Positions 42,030-52,060 of a stretch of DNA of 64,000 bases are shown here, piece after piece (position 1 is the stretch's first letter; the number at the start of each line of letters is the position of its first letter). A model generated the notes under the pieces. The model made no database searches and was not told where the DNA came from. It saw only the letters and a program-made list of their open reading frames with translations. Position numbers and translations under genes: made by a program. This DNA comes from Muscardinus avellanarius (taxonomy: Eukaryota > Chordata > Mammalia > Rodentia > Gliridae), in the NCBI GenBank assembly GCA_963383645.1, contig OY726566.1, forward strand, positions 99,030,302 to 99,094,301, written 5' to 3'.

Positions 42030-42460
42030 AATAAAGATGAATGTATTGCAAAATTGTGGAATATGCACACAATGGTCTTCTACTCAGCGATAAAGAAGAA
42101 CAAAATTATGTCATGTGCAGCAAAATGGATGGACCTGGAGAACATTATGTTAAGCGAGATTAGCCAGTCACAGAAAGTGAAAGAGCAGATGTTTTCTCTC
42201 ATTGTGGAAGCTGCGGAGTAGTTGGGATACCTGAGGGGCTTCAGATAATAGAGGAGAAACTCCAGGGGAGTCAGTGAAGGGTCACTCCCACCCACAGGAG
42301 GTGCATGTGTGAGAACGCCAATGTCAACAGCCTATGGGGAAGGGCGAGCGAGGAGGGAGCACGCCGGCGGAGCGCTGGGTGTGTTTGTCACTAGCGCTGG
42401 TTTATATTATGATGGGAGACTATAACACACCAATAAAAGGAAAAAAGAAGGAAAAAAGAA
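42030..42460 (+). repeat. L1 3' end
   Basis: GCAAAATGGATGGACCTGGA, GAACATTATGTTAAGCGAGA, GATGTTTTCTCTCATTGTGG then a 3' UTR and CAATAAAAGGAAAAAAG tail. It is younger in type than the L1 at 9.3 kb. Confidence 0.78.
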
Positions 42461-42887
42461 AACCTGGACTCCCGTCTGTCTTCTTTAATCCATGTAAGGA
42501 CTTTTGAATGAATCGTCTTCCTGAAGCTCTGCACACACTTGCTCAGAGATGTTGCCTTACCAGGTTGCCTGAGTGGTAAACCGTACGCATCTTAACGCCA
42601 CGCTCGAATTTCATCGTCATTTACCCACAATCACCTTTCCAATTTCATTTCCCGCCCTTGCCTCTCCTGTACCCTGAGCAGTGGCTGTTCCTCTTGGTCT
42701 CTGAACACACCGTCCTCTCTGTCCAGTGCCCCGAAATCTCCAGCCTCCCCAGCCTTTCGAACCCAAGTCGCAAGCTGGCCCCTTCAGGACCTCTCCTATC
42801 CCCCACCCACTTCCCCACAAGTAATTTACCCTTTGGTCTCTTCAGCACATTTTAGCTTCATCTATGCGGCATTACCTTTGTAAATAT
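42461..42887. other. unique sequence
   Basis: Nothing recognised. Confidence 0.45.
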
Positions 42888-43108
42888 CTTTTTGTTTGTT
42901 TGTTTTGGTGGTTACTGAGAGTGGAACCCAGGGGCTTTCCTACTGCCGGGCTATACTCCCAGACCTATTTTATATCTTATTTGGAAACAGGGTCTCACTG
43001 AGTTGCTGAGAGCCTCACTAAGTAGCTGAGGCTGGCTTCGAACCTGCGTGATCCTCCTGTCTCAGCCTCCCAAGCGTGGGGATTACAAATGTGCACCACC
43101 ACGCCCGG
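42888..43108 (-). repeat. B1-dID SINE with (GTTT)n head
   Basis: The variant CTATACTCCCAGACC at the right half is shared with the 45.6, 48.3, 55.5 and 61.1 kb copies. GTAAATATCTTTT flanks both ends. Confidence 0.86.
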
Positions 43109-43214
43109 TGTAAATATCTTTTTTATTAACATATTAATTGCATGTTAAGGGGAGTCACGGGTGTAAATATCTTTTTCATTAACATATCAATTGCATGTTA
43201 ATGGGAGTCACTGT
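43109..43214. repeat. 53-bp imperfect tandem duplication
   Basis: TGTAAATATCTTTTTTATTA at 43109 recurs as TGTAAATATCTTTTTCATTA at 43162; the following AACATATNAATTGCATGTTA and GGGAGTCAC also repeat. Confidence 0.85.
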
Positions 43215-43855
43215 GATATTTCCAGGCATGTACTGATGGTGTTTATCCACTTCCCCCCACTCCACATACCTGTCCTCATCCCCAGTAATACCTATACCTA
43301 TAATAATACCTTCACTTTGCACGGTATATTCCAGTTTCTCCATTTTGCTGCAAATGACAAGATCTCATTATTCTTGAGGGCTGACTAATACTCCGTTGTA
43401 TATATGCACCATGTTTTCCTTATCCATTTATCCGTTGATGGGCACCTAGGCTGATGCTCTTGTGAAATGCTGCAATCGGCACCAGGTGCACAGGTATCTA
43501 CTTTGTATGCCGACTTAATTTCCTTTGGCTATGTACCTAGGAGTGAGATCGGTGGGTCCTGCGGTAGTTGTATTGTTAGCGTTCTGAGGAACCTCCATAC
43601 TGTTTCCATAGCAGCTGAACTGATTTACATCCCCACCGACAGTGTACGGGATCCTTTTGCTCCACGTCCTTGCCAGCAATTTTTTTTTAAATTATAGTCA
43701 TTCCAACTGGGGTGAGATGATATTTCATTGTTGTTTTTGATATGTATTTCCCTAATGGTTAATGATACTGGGAAATTTTTAAACATTTACTGGCCATTTG
43801 TATTTCTTTTGAGAAGTATCTCTCCAGATCATTTGCCCAGTTTTTAATTGGATTA

Positions 43856-43899
<44 letters not shown>

Positions 43900-43932
43900 T
43901 TAATTTTATATATTAATTTAATATATATATAT
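43856..43932. repeat. (TG)n and TA-rich tract
   Basis: TG units at 43856-43892 then TATATATTTAATTTTATATA. It abuts the 3' end of the outer SINE of the nested pair. Confidence 0.88.
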
Positions 43933-43935
43933 TTA

Positions 43936-44330
43936 ATTTTGGGTGGTACTGGGGATGGAACCCTTCTACCTACAGCTATACTCTCAGACCTATTTTATAT
44001 TTTATTTGTTTTTTTTTTTTTTGGTGGTACTGGGGTTCCTGGAAGCCTTTCTACCTCCAGACTACACTCCCAGACCTACTTTTACATTTTTATTTGGAAA
44101 CAGGGTCTCCTAAGGCAGCATGCGCGGCTGGCTTCAAACCTGCACGATCCTCCTGTCTCTGCCTCCTAAGCACGGGGATTACAAGCGTGCGCCACCACGC
44201 CCGGCCTATTTTATATTTTATTTGTAAACAGGGTCTCTTAAGCCAGCATGGCTGGCTTCAAACCTGTGCGATCCTCCTGTCTCCGCCTCCCAAGCACAGG
44301 GATTACAAGCATGCGCCACCACGCCCGGCT
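43936..44330 (-). repeat. outer B1-dID SINE interrupted in its linker
   Basis: The dID half is at 43936-43990 and the B1 half at 44225-44330 (GTCTCTTAAGCCAGCATGGC). A second SINE sits between them. Confidence 0.88.
44009..44204 (-). repeat. inner B1-dID SINE, 'cttaagag' subfamily type, nested
   Basis: It is bounded by a perfect 20-bp duplication CCTATTTTATATTTTATTTG at 43989-44008 and 44205-44224. Right-half end GGTACTGGGGTTCCTGGAAG is the subfamily's mark. Confidence 0.93.
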
Positions 44331-44384
44331 TAGTTTTTAATATATTGTGGATATTAACCCTCTATCAGATGAATAGTTAGCAGA

Positions 44385-44414
44385 GTTGCACACATCCCCC
44401 CCACCTAGTATTAG

Positions 44415-44472
<58 letters not shown>
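44385..44472. repeat. shared 43-bp segment, (TG)n and (GA)n
   Basis: The second copy of the segment at 38017, then about 14 TG and 15 GA units up to the next SINE. Confidence 0.92.
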
Positions 44473-44477
<5 letters not shown>

Positions 44478-44648
44478 GCTGGGAATTGAACCCAGGGACA
44501 TTCTTCCTCTGAGCTACAGCCCCAAACAATTTTATGTTTTGAAACAGGGCCTCACTAGATTGAGAGTCTCACTTCTTGCTGAGGCTGCCCTTGAACCTGT
44601 CAGTCTTGCAAGCCCAGCCATTACAGAAGTGCACCACCATGCCTGACT
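44473..44648 (-). repeat. B1-dID SINE
   Basis: Antisense dimer, diverged, with a shortened B1 half. Confidence 0.8.
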
Positions 44649-44833
44649 GTCTTGTTTCTTAATGTCTTATCTGCCCCTCTGTTATGCACTAGATCTTAAG
44701 TGGCCCACAAATCCTCATGTGTTGAGAGCCTGGTCTTCAGCTGTTGGGGCCTTTGGGACATGGTGGCATCTCTAGGAGCTGGGCCTCATTGGAGGACATA
44801 AGTCACTGGACATGTGCCTTTGAAAGTTGTATT

Positions 44834-45029
44834 TGGCCAGGCGTGGTAGACATGCTTATAATCCCAGTATTTGAGAGGCTGAGATGGGAGGATCACAGGT
44901 TTGTGGCCAGCCTCCACAACTTAGGCCCTCTGCAACTCAGTGAGACCCTATTTCCAAAAAAAGAATAAAAAACAGGGCTGAGGGTATAGCTTGGAGGTAT
45001 AATGTCTCTGGGTCCAATCCTCAGTACTG

Positions 45030-45030
<1 letters not shown>
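44834..45030 (+). repeat. B1-dID SINE
   Basis: Full dimer lacking one TTAGTGAG segment in the B1 half. Confidence 0.84.

Positions 45031-45102
<72 letters not shown>
45031..45102. repeat. (GAAA)n tail of SINE
   Basis: 18 GAAA units, grown from the SINE's A tail. Confidence 0.93.
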
Positions 45103-45103
<1 letters not shown>

Positions 45104-45264
45104 GTGCATTTTGTCCCTGGCCCCTGGCTTGCTGGATTCTTTTGCTCCCTGGCCTGTCACGGGATACCTCATTACTTGCAGCTAATAGTTTAATTCAATT
45201 AATTTAAGGAAGAATTAAATTCTGATTTTTCTAATAGTGTTTTATCATTGCTCATGTGTAGGTT

Positions 45265-45463
45265 TGTTTGTTTGTTTGTTTTGGTGGTACTGGGGTTCCT
45301 GGAAGCCCTTCTACCTCTGGGCTACACTCCCAGACCTATTTTATATTTTTTAATTTGGAAACAGGGTCTCTTAAGCCAGCGAGGCAGGCTCTGAACCTGC
45401 GTGATCCTCCTGTCTCCGCCTCCCAAGCGTGGGGATTACAAGCGTGCGCCATCACACCCGGCT
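45265..45463 (-). repeat. B1-dID SINE, 'cttaagag' subfamily
   Basis: (GTTT)n head, GGTACTGGGGTTCCTGGAAG and CTCTTAAGCCAGCGAGGC. TGTGTAG(G/A)TTT flanks both ends. Confidence 0.9.
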
Positions 45464-45504
45464 GTGTAGATTTTTAAAAAATATTTCTCTCAAAGTGTGT
45501 GTCT

Positions 45505-45549
45505 GAGCTACATCCCCAGCACCTTTTTTTTTTAATTTTTTCTGGATTT
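45505..45549 (-). repeat. ID-half fragment
   Basis: GAGCTACATCCCCAGCACC only; truncated. Confidence 0.55.
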
Positions 45550-45764
45550 TTTTTGGGGGGTGGTGGTGCTGAGGGTGGAATTCAGGGGGTTTTCTACCTC
45601 TGGGCTATATTCCCAGACCTATTTTATACTTTATTTGGAAACAGGGTCTCACTAAGTTGCTGAGAGCCTCACTAAATAGCTGAGGCTGGCTTCCAGCCTG
45701 TGCAATCCTCCTGTCTCAGCCTCCCAAGCGCTGGGATTACAGGCATGTGCTACCATGCCTGGCT
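45550..45764 (-). repeat. B1-dID SINE
   Basis: Antisense dimer after a T/G-rich head (TTTTTTTTGGGGGGTGG). Confidence 0.85.
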
Positions 45765-45977
45765 TTTATTATTATTATTTATTTTTATTTTTATTTTTGG
45801 TGGTACTGGGGCTCCTGGAAACCCTTCTGCCTCCAGGCTACACTCCCAGACCTATTTTATATTTTTTATTTGGAAACAGGGTCTCTTAAGCCAGCACAGC
45901 TGGCTTAGAACCTGCACTATCCTCCTGTCTCCACCTCCCAAGCACAGGGATTACAAGTGTGCGCCACCATGCCTGGC
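45765..45977 (-). repeat. B1-dID SINE, 'cttaagag' subfamily
   Basis: (ATT/TTTA)n head, GGTACTGGGGCTCCTGGAAA, and CTCTTAAGCCAGCACAGC. It abuts the preceding SINE directly. Confidence 0.88.
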
Positions 45978-46017
<40 letters not shown>

Positions 46018-46219
46018 TTGTGGTCTGGGGATGGAACCAAGGGGGATTCGACCTCCAAGTTACACCCCCTGCCCTATTTTTTATTATTTATTTTTAAACC
46101 AGGTCTCACTGAGTTGCAAAGGGCCTCACTAAGTAGCTGAGGCTGTCTGCGAACCACGATCTTCCGGTCTCAGCCTCCCAAATGGTGGGATCACAAGCAT
46201 GCGCCGCCACGCCCAGCTT
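45978..46219 (-). repeat. B1-dID SINE with (ATT)n head
   Basis: 13 ATT units (45979-46018) then an antisense dimer ending GCGCCGCCACGCCCAGCT. Confidence 0.88.
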
Positions 46220-46300
46220 ATTATTATTATTTTGAAACTAGATCTCACTAAGTTGCTGAGGCTGGCTCCAGTGAACCTGTGATCTTCCTGTCTCACTACA
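46220..46300 (-). repeat. B1 half fragment
   Basis: (ATT)n, then TTGAAACTAGATCTCACTAA up to CTTCCTGTCTCA; it ends before the B1 start, so the SINE is 5' truncated. Last member of a head-to-tail run of SINEs. Confidence 0.7.
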
Positions 46301-46580
46301 TTGTGGAGGCTAATTATGATTGGTCAAAGCCAACTGTGACAAACCAATCAATTTCCAGTGGCAACCACATGGGGGGCAGTTTTAGCCAATGAGATGATAA
46401 CAGGTAAAATTGGGGCTTCTGGGAAAGTGGTTCCTTTCTGATAGAGGAGTATTCAACAGAAAGACACAGCCCATCCCTCTCCTGCCCACCAGCTGCTCCA
46501 AATGGGAAGTTGTGCCTTCTTGTTATAGCCCAGGGGAGTCAGAGTGCCATCTTGGAGGTGAGAAAGTGAACCCACATTGA
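46301..46580. repeat. ancient interspersed repeat, class unassigned
   Basis: ATGATTGGTCAAAGCCAACT, ACCAATCAATTTCCAGTGG, AGCCAATGAGATGATAACAG, GCTTCTGGGAAAGTGGTTCC, AGAGTGCCATCTTGGAGGTG follow an old repeat seen across mammals. It contains three CCAAT-type motifs. Confidence 0.45.
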
Positions 46581-46587
46581 AACAGAT

Positions 46588-46711
46588 CCCCAGGGTCTCA
46601 CCCAGTTGTGGAGGGCCTCACTAAGGTTTTCAAGCTGGCTGTGAACCCGTGAGTCTCCTGTCTCAGCCTCCCAAGTACAGGGATTACAAGTGTGCGCCCC
46701 CAATCTTGGCT
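46588..46711 (-). repeat. B1 half of a SINE
   Basis: GGTCTCACCCAGTTGTGGAG ... GTGTGCGCCCCCAATCTTGG. The dID half is lost. Confidence 0.7.
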
Positions 46712-46970
46712 ACAATGGATCTTTTTTCATAGAATTCTGTGGATTTTTACCATCTGTGTGAAATGAATTTGAATTCTTAAGGAATTTCTTTTCAGACATG
46801 GCAGTATCTCTAGCACACATTCCATTTGCCCTGGGTGATACATGCAATCAACATTCAGAAGCTGCTGCTTTGCTTATCTTTTCTGTAGGAGACATATACT
46901 GGCTACCTGGCTCATTTGAGGTAGTTTGTCTGGTTCAGTTGGCTGTTTAAATAGAAAACAGAACCAAAAC

Positions 46971-47012
<42 letters not shown>
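46971..47012. repeat. (CA)n microsatellite
   Basis: About 20 CA units, not obviously attached to a SINE end. Confidence 0.93.
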
Positions 47013-47017
<5 letters not shown>

Positions 47018-47065
47018 CTTGAATTTCCTTTTTTTTTTTAACCTATTTCACTGATTTCGATTTAT

Positions 47066-47190
47066 TAACAAAACAAAAACTGGGACTTGAACCCAGAAAC
47101 ATTCTACCTTCAAGCTATACCTCTAACCACTTTTATATTTTATTTTGAAACAGGGGCTTGCTAAGTTTCTAAGGATCTCACTAAGGATTT
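47066..47190 (-). repeat. B1-dID SINE, 5' truncated
   Basis: The dID half and part of the B1 half up to GGATCTCACTAAGGATTTC. Confidence 0.7.
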
Positions 47191-47230
47191 CAAAACTTTT
47201 AGTTATAAATCTGGTGTTAAATAACCTCTC

Positions 47231-47406
47231 AAACTGGGTGTGGTGGCACACTGTTGTAATCCCAGTACTCGGGAGGCTAAGATAGGAGGATCGCAGGTTT
47301 GTCACCAGCCTCAGTAGCCTTACAGAGACACTATTCTAAAAAATAAAATAGGGCTGGGGGTGTAGCTCAGAGGTAGAATGACCTGGGCTCAATCCCCAGT
47401 GCCACA
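47231..47406 (+). repeat. B1-dID SINE
   Basis: Dimer with short linker (AAAAAATAAAATA). Confidence 0.83.
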
Positions 47407-48114
47407 TTAAATAAATAACCCCTTGGAGCTGAAGGTAGTGATCAGCCTCAAGGGGTGATATAAGCTGGCGAATAATAGGACAGAAACATGGGATGCCTGA
47501 GCCAGATAAATGACCTGGGGCCAGCCAGGAAGAACTTGTGCTAGAGACCTGAGCATTAGATATGACGCCCCTCCTGTCCACTCTGGTTAACACTGCAGCC
47601 TGTCTTCTCGTCCCTGTGGCCCACTACTGCACCCTATTTTCCCTTACCCAACTTCTTAATCTTTTTTGTTCTATGAACTTCTTTGGCCATTTGAGAAGTC
47701 TAGGAAACTTTTCTCCAAACACAATAAAACACAAAAGGTTATAATAGACACTATCTTGAAATATAGTTACATGTTTCTTTATGGACACTTAAATAATAAG
47801 ATCTAACTAAGGGTCCGGTCGCTACAAAGTAGTGATAAGTGTAAGCAGTAGTTGGAGCTGCTTATAAAGCAGGTGCATAGGATACAGAGTATCTGGCATT
47901 TCCATTGGCCACAGAGTCACAGGCCCTGCTACTATTGCCTTGGTTGTCTGCTCCTGGTCAGATTTGAAGGCTTACGATTAATGACAGTGATGTGTCACTT
48001 CCCCAGCCTCAATGTTTACAGTTCCCCGGAATTTTATCCATGAACCTCTTGTGGATCTGTGACTCCAGGATAAGAAGCCCTGCCCTTATCCTACTCTATT
48101 TTTGCACAGTATTT
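47407..48114. other. unique sequence
   Basis: No feature recognised. Confidence 0.45.
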
Positions 48115-48164
<50 letters not shown>

Positions 48165-48286
48165 TTCCTTCTTTCGTTCCTTCGTTCCTTCGTTCCTTTC
48201 TTTCTTTGTCTTCTTTTCTTTCTTTCTTTCTTTCTTTGTCTTCTTTCTTTCTTTCTTTCTTTCTTCTTTCTTCTTTCTTCTTTCTT
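48115..48286. repeat. (CTTT)n with CTTCCTT variants, SINE tail
   Basis: A 170-bp pyrimidine tetranucleotide array that joins the T head of the next SINE. It yields Phe/Leu/Ser-rich spurious frames. Confidence 0.92.
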
Positions 48287-48440
48287 TTTTTTTTTGTGGT
48301 ACTGGGGATGGAACCCAGGGGCTTTTCTACCTCCGGGCTATACTCCCAGACCCATCTTATACTTTATTTGGAAACAGGGTCTCACTAAGTTGCTGAGGGC
48401 CTCACTAAGTAGCAGAGGCTGGTTTCAAACCTGTGCGAGG
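48287..48440 (-). repeat. B1-dID SINE, 5' truncated
   Basis: The dID half and linker are intact. The B1 half stops at TTTCAAACCTGTGCGA and lacks its 5' 60 bases or so. Confidence 0.8.
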
Positions 48441-49023
48441 AGAGAGGGCTGTGGCTGCCTCTCTTACTGTTCATTTTTCCCGAGCATGGAAGCAGGATGG
48501 GGAGCACCCTAAAGGAAGCGAGGTGAAGGCCAAACCCCAAGGATGAGGAAGGAAGGGGAGTCAGGGAGTGCTCCGGGCAGCGTGAAGGGCTGGGGATGTG
48601 AGACCGTGGCTCACAGATGCCAGTGTCAGGAGCACAGGGCTGCCACACCAGTGTGCTAAACATGTGGGCTGCTCCAAATTATTATTGTCAAGCTAAAAAC
48701 ACAAATACAAAACTAAAAAGGAAAACCAGGAAATGTTTCCAGTTGATTAGGAAGTGCCCCAGGATCAACACTGTCTGTGGACTCCGCCATCCTGGCTCCC
48801 CAGGTTTGCGGGATGGATTAGGCGAGGCCGTGGCATAAGATCCCTTTGTGTATGTAGGTTCTCCGGGTATAGTACAGCTTTGTCTTCATTTTAATTAAAT
48901 AAAAACACAAGGCCGTGTATTGGAGGTACCCACGTGAATAGTTATCACCTGCAGTATTGGCTACATAGTTTTTGAAATCTGGCAGGGCAAAATGAAAATG
49001 TGGGCCCTCCCTTTTTTAAGGAG
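48441..49023. other. unique sequence
   Basis: Nothing recognised. Confidence 0.45.
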
Positions 49024-49025
49024 TA

Positions 49026-49357
49026 TAGTTGTTCCTTACATCCACTGAGGACGGATCCCAGGACCCCCACAGATGCCCAAATCCACAGATCTTTAATCGT
49101 TTATAAAATCGTATGGTATTTGCAGTTAGCCTATGCAATCCTCCCATATATTTTAAGTCATTTCTAGATTACTTATAATGCCTAATATGATGCAAATAGT
49201 TGTTCTACTGGATTGTTCAGGGAATAGTGACAAGGAAAAAAGTCTGTACATGTTTGGTACAGATGCAACTTAATAAAAATTTTTTTTGATCCACAGCTAT
49301 TTGAATCCATGGATGCAGAACCCTGGATTCTGAACCATGGATACAGAAGGCTGACTA
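49026..49357. mobile_element. Tigger-like (pogo/Tc1-mariner) non-autonomous DNA transposon, near complete
   Basis: The ends TAGTTGTTCCTTACATCCAC and (reverse strand) TAGTCAGCCTTCTGTATCCA are similar inverted repeats beside TA dinucleotides. The inside (GATTACTTATAATGCCTAAT, AAAAAGTCTGTACATGTTTG, GATCCACAGCTATTTGAATC) matches the well-known mammalian Tigger/MER2-type MITE. There is no transposase frame. Confidence 0.75.
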
Positions 49358-49362
49358 CATGC

Positions 49363-50031
49363 GAAGACACGTGTGTGCATATTCAAGGACTGTGAATGTC
49401 TTCCCTGCCCCAGGTCACATGGGCCTACCCAAACATCCCCAGAGATGATGCAGGGCCCAGGTGCAGAAGCGTGGTAATGGCCCAGACACTCGACCTCATT
49501 TTCTGCCTTGCAGCAGAGCTACCAACTACCTGTCCCCCGAAGATAGTAGGGCTGGAACCACTCTTGGACTTGAGGTACAGATCGTCTTTGAAGTGGGACT
49601 CAAGGATCCTCTTGCTCTAGAATCATCCAAGGTGAATTTCAAGGCCATGGAAGCAGAGTATTAAACCCGGTGCATGGTCCTCTAGGTATGGGGCCCTGAG
49701 CCATTGCACCCAGGAAGCTGCCCTGCCGTGCGAGCACTTTGCAGGGAGCCAGGCTGCTGTGTGGAGGAGGCACGGGAATGCTGGGCTCTGCCCAGAGCAC
49801 CATGGATGGCCCAGGGGAAGAGGAAGAGGGAGATCAGACTCCGGGCTGAGAATGGAGGAATGACAGCTCAGATGGCCGTGTCCAAGAGATGGTCCTGCCC
49901 AGACAGCAGACAGGTGTGAGTGAGAGTGAACGCAAACGGAGGTTAGACAGTAAGATTGGGCCTGTAGTGCCAAACAGAGGTATTTTAATCTATTTCCATA
50001 AGTAGTCAAGGGGCGCTGAATGTGTGGAGGG
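49363..50031. other. unique sequence, no supported gene
   Basis: The 152-codon minus-strand frame (49623-50081) runs into a SINE and has no recognisable motif. Confidence 0.45.
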
Positions 50032-50226
50032 GCAGTTACTGAGGACTGAACCCAGAGGCAACTTTTGAGTTGCATCCCCACCCTGATTTTATTTCTTATT
50101 TAGAAACAGGCTCTTTCTAGGTTGATGAGAGTCTCACTATAGTTGCCAATGCTGCCCCGGAACCTGTGATCCTCCTATCTCAGCCTCTCAAGTACTGGGA
50201 TTACAGGCATGCACCACCCACCCGGC
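50032..50226 (-). repeat. B1-dID SINE
   Basis: Antisense dimer, old, with GTTACTGAGGACTGAACCCA head and GGCATGCACCACCCACCCGG end. Confidence 0.8.
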
Positions 50227-50308
50227 TAATACTGAATATTTTTAGTAGGAGTTGAAGTTGGTAGAAACTCAAAACCGAGAAGAAAGGATTAGAAAAGAAA
50301 GCTATGGA

Positions 50309-50505
50309 GCTGGGCGTGATGGAGCATATTTATAATCCCAGTACTTGGGAGGCTGAGACAGGAGGACTGCAAGTGGGAGACCAGCCTCAGCAACTTAGTG
50401 AGATCTTCCGCAACTCAGGGAGACTCTGTTTCCAAATAAAAAATAAAATAAGGCTGGGGATGTTCTGAGGTAGGATGCCTCTGGGTTTTATCCCTAGTAC
50501 CCAGA
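50309..50505 (+). repeat. B1-dID SINE
   Basis: Dimer with shortened A-box region (GGCTGGGGATGTTCTGAGG). Confidence 0.83.
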
Positions 50506-50545
50506 AAGGAGAGGAGAGGAGAGGAGAGGAGAGGAGAGGAGAGGA

Positions 50546-50605
<60 letters not shown>

Positions 50606-50670
50606 GAGAGAGAGAGAAAGGGAGAGAGAGAGAAAGGGAGAAAGGGAGAAAGGAAGGAGGAGGAGGAGGG
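50506..50670. repeat. (GGAGA)n, (GA)n and AAAGGGAGA array at SINE tail
   Basis: Six GGAGA/GAGGA pentamers then about 22 GA units, then AAAGGGAGAGAGAG units. Pure purine on the plus strand. Confidence 0.92.
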
Positions 50671-50711
50671 GAAAAGCCATGAGGCTCTGAGTTATATATC
50701 ACTTTCAAGGG

Positions 50712-50915
50712 CCTAAAGTGATGGATCACCCTGTAATCCCAGTACTTGGCAGGCTGAGGCCTGAGACAGGAGGATCACAGGTCTGAGCCCAGCCTGGGCA
50801 ACTTAGCAAGACCTCATTTCAAAAAAAAGGGGCGCCTAGGGATGTAACTCCGAGGTAGAACCCCTCCGGGTTCAATCCCCAGAGCCACAAAAATAAAAAC
50901 AAACAAACAAAAAAC
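50712..50915 (+). repeat. B1-dID SINE, 5' end altered
   Basis: It begins CTAAAGTGATGGATCACCCT in place of the canonical start, then the normal body and dID half, then (CAAA)n. Confidence 0.78.
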
Positions 50916-50997
50916 CCACTGGAAACCAAGGGCTGGAAACAAAAGTTATAAGGGTCTAAGTGCCCACCTTATAAATCATTATCAAAAGCAAAGTGTC

Positions 50998-51208
50998 CCC
51001 GGGCATGGTGGCGCACGCGTGTAATCCCCGCGCTTGGGAGGCGGAGACAGGAGGATCGCGCAGGTTCGAAGCCAGCTGCACGCGCTGGCTTAGGAGACCC
51101 TGTTTCCATATAAAAATGTAAAAGTAGGTCTGGGAGTGTAGCCTGGAGGTAGAAGGGCTTCCAGGAACCCCAGTACCACCAAAAAAAAAAAAAAAAAAAA
51201 AAAAAAAA
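50998..51208 (+). repeat. B1-dID SINE, 'cttaagag' subfamily, long poly-A
   Basis: Well-preserved copy with an uninterrupted A tail of about 30 bases (51179-51208), a sign of recent insertion. The flanks AGCAAAGTGTCCCC and AGCCAAGCGTGCCC are an imperfect duplication. Confidence 0.9.
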
Positions 51209-51210
51209 GC

Positions 51211-51792
51211 CAAGCGTGCCCGCCTCTGGTTCTCTGCATGCGACGCCCACTGATTTGCTAACGGGCCCTCGGCCTCATGGCGCATCATTCCCTCTGGGCT
51301 GAGCACCTCCACTGAACATACGTATTCACCTTTTAAGTCTTTTAAAAATAATAATAATTTGAGAAATCACAGAAAATACCTCTACGGTAGCATGTTTAGT
51401 GTCTAGTGGTGAGATGTCTTATCCAGTGGCTAGGGATTCGGTAGTGTTTTTCGAATGGCCTCAAGTCACTGTACGCGTATTTCTTCTAGAGTATTTTTAG
51501 TCGGTGCGTGTCGTTCTAGGTCAACGCCTCCATCAACCCACACTGAGCAGCAACTGCAGCTGCGCCACCGGGGCAGCACGGCGAGTCAGGCCCATGGACG
51601 GAACGCCAGCTTCATCTGCCCGCGTGCCTGTATCCTCCTCGTCACGCCCTAGACATCTCTCTCTGCACGTTTCCCTTGTCCCACAGACCTGTCCCCAGTG
51701 GCAGTCGTGCTGCCTAAGACTGCTGCGACAAGGTCTTAGGCTGACGACATTATCTGCCTCTGCCGCTGTCGATGGGGCTATAGTTGAAATGC
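51211..51792. other. unique sequence with moderate CpG content
   Basis: Between 51460 and 51740 CpGs are more frequent than in the surrounding DNA. Overlapping frames of 65 and 105 codons occur but no exon signal is convincing. Confidence 0.4.
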
Positions 51793-51896
51793 AGGTGGGG
51801 CGTGGTGGCGCACGCCTGTAATCCCAGTACTTGGGAGGCTGAGACAGGAGGATTGCAGGTTCAAGGCCAGCCTCAGCAATTTAATGCCTCCAATCC

Positions 51897-51940
<44 letters not shown>
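51793..51940 (+). repeat. B1-dID SINE with large internal deletion, (CA)n tail
   Basis: The B1 part runs to CAGCCTCAGCAATTTAATG and then jumps to CCTCCAATCCCTAGTAACAC, so the linker and most of the dID half are gone. 19 CA units follow (51903-51940). Confidence 0.85.
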
Positions 51941-51942
<2 letters not shown>

Positions 51943-51997
51943 TTCAGTGTCCCCGATTGCTTATGGAAATAGATTACAATACTTCTGCTTGGCACTA

Positions 51998-52060
51998 CAG
52001 GCCCGGTAGCTCAGAGGTGTAATGCCCCTGGGTTATATCCCCAGTGCCAATAAAATAAGA
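51998..52060 (+). repeat. dID half fragment
   Basis: GGCCCGGTAGCTCAGAGGTG, TTATATCCCCAGTGCC and an A-rich tail. Confidence 0.68.

Larger units (their letters stand above)
43215..44384 (-). repeat. old L1, antisense, interrupted by SINEs
   Basis: CTCCGTTGTATATATGCACC, TTATCCATTTATCCGTTGAT, CCAACTGGGGTGAGATGATA, AAGTATCTCTCCAGATCATT and, after the SINE insertions, ATATTGTGGATATTAACCCT are reverse complement of L1 ORF2 3' part and 3' UTR. No open frame remains. Confidence 0.7.
44690..45175. repeat. ancient interspersed repeat split by a SINE
   Basis: GGCCCACAAATCCTCATGTG, GGGGCCTTTGGGACATGGTG, GGGCCTCATTGGAGGACATA, and after the SINE GGTGCATTTTGTCCCTGGCC, TTTTGCTCCCTGGCCTGTCA. The order fits a known old repeat whose class I cannot name safely. 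Confidence 0.45.

Noticed and set aside
43858..46140. Frames of 86-146 codons
   Set aside because: They translate antisense SINEs and microsatellites.
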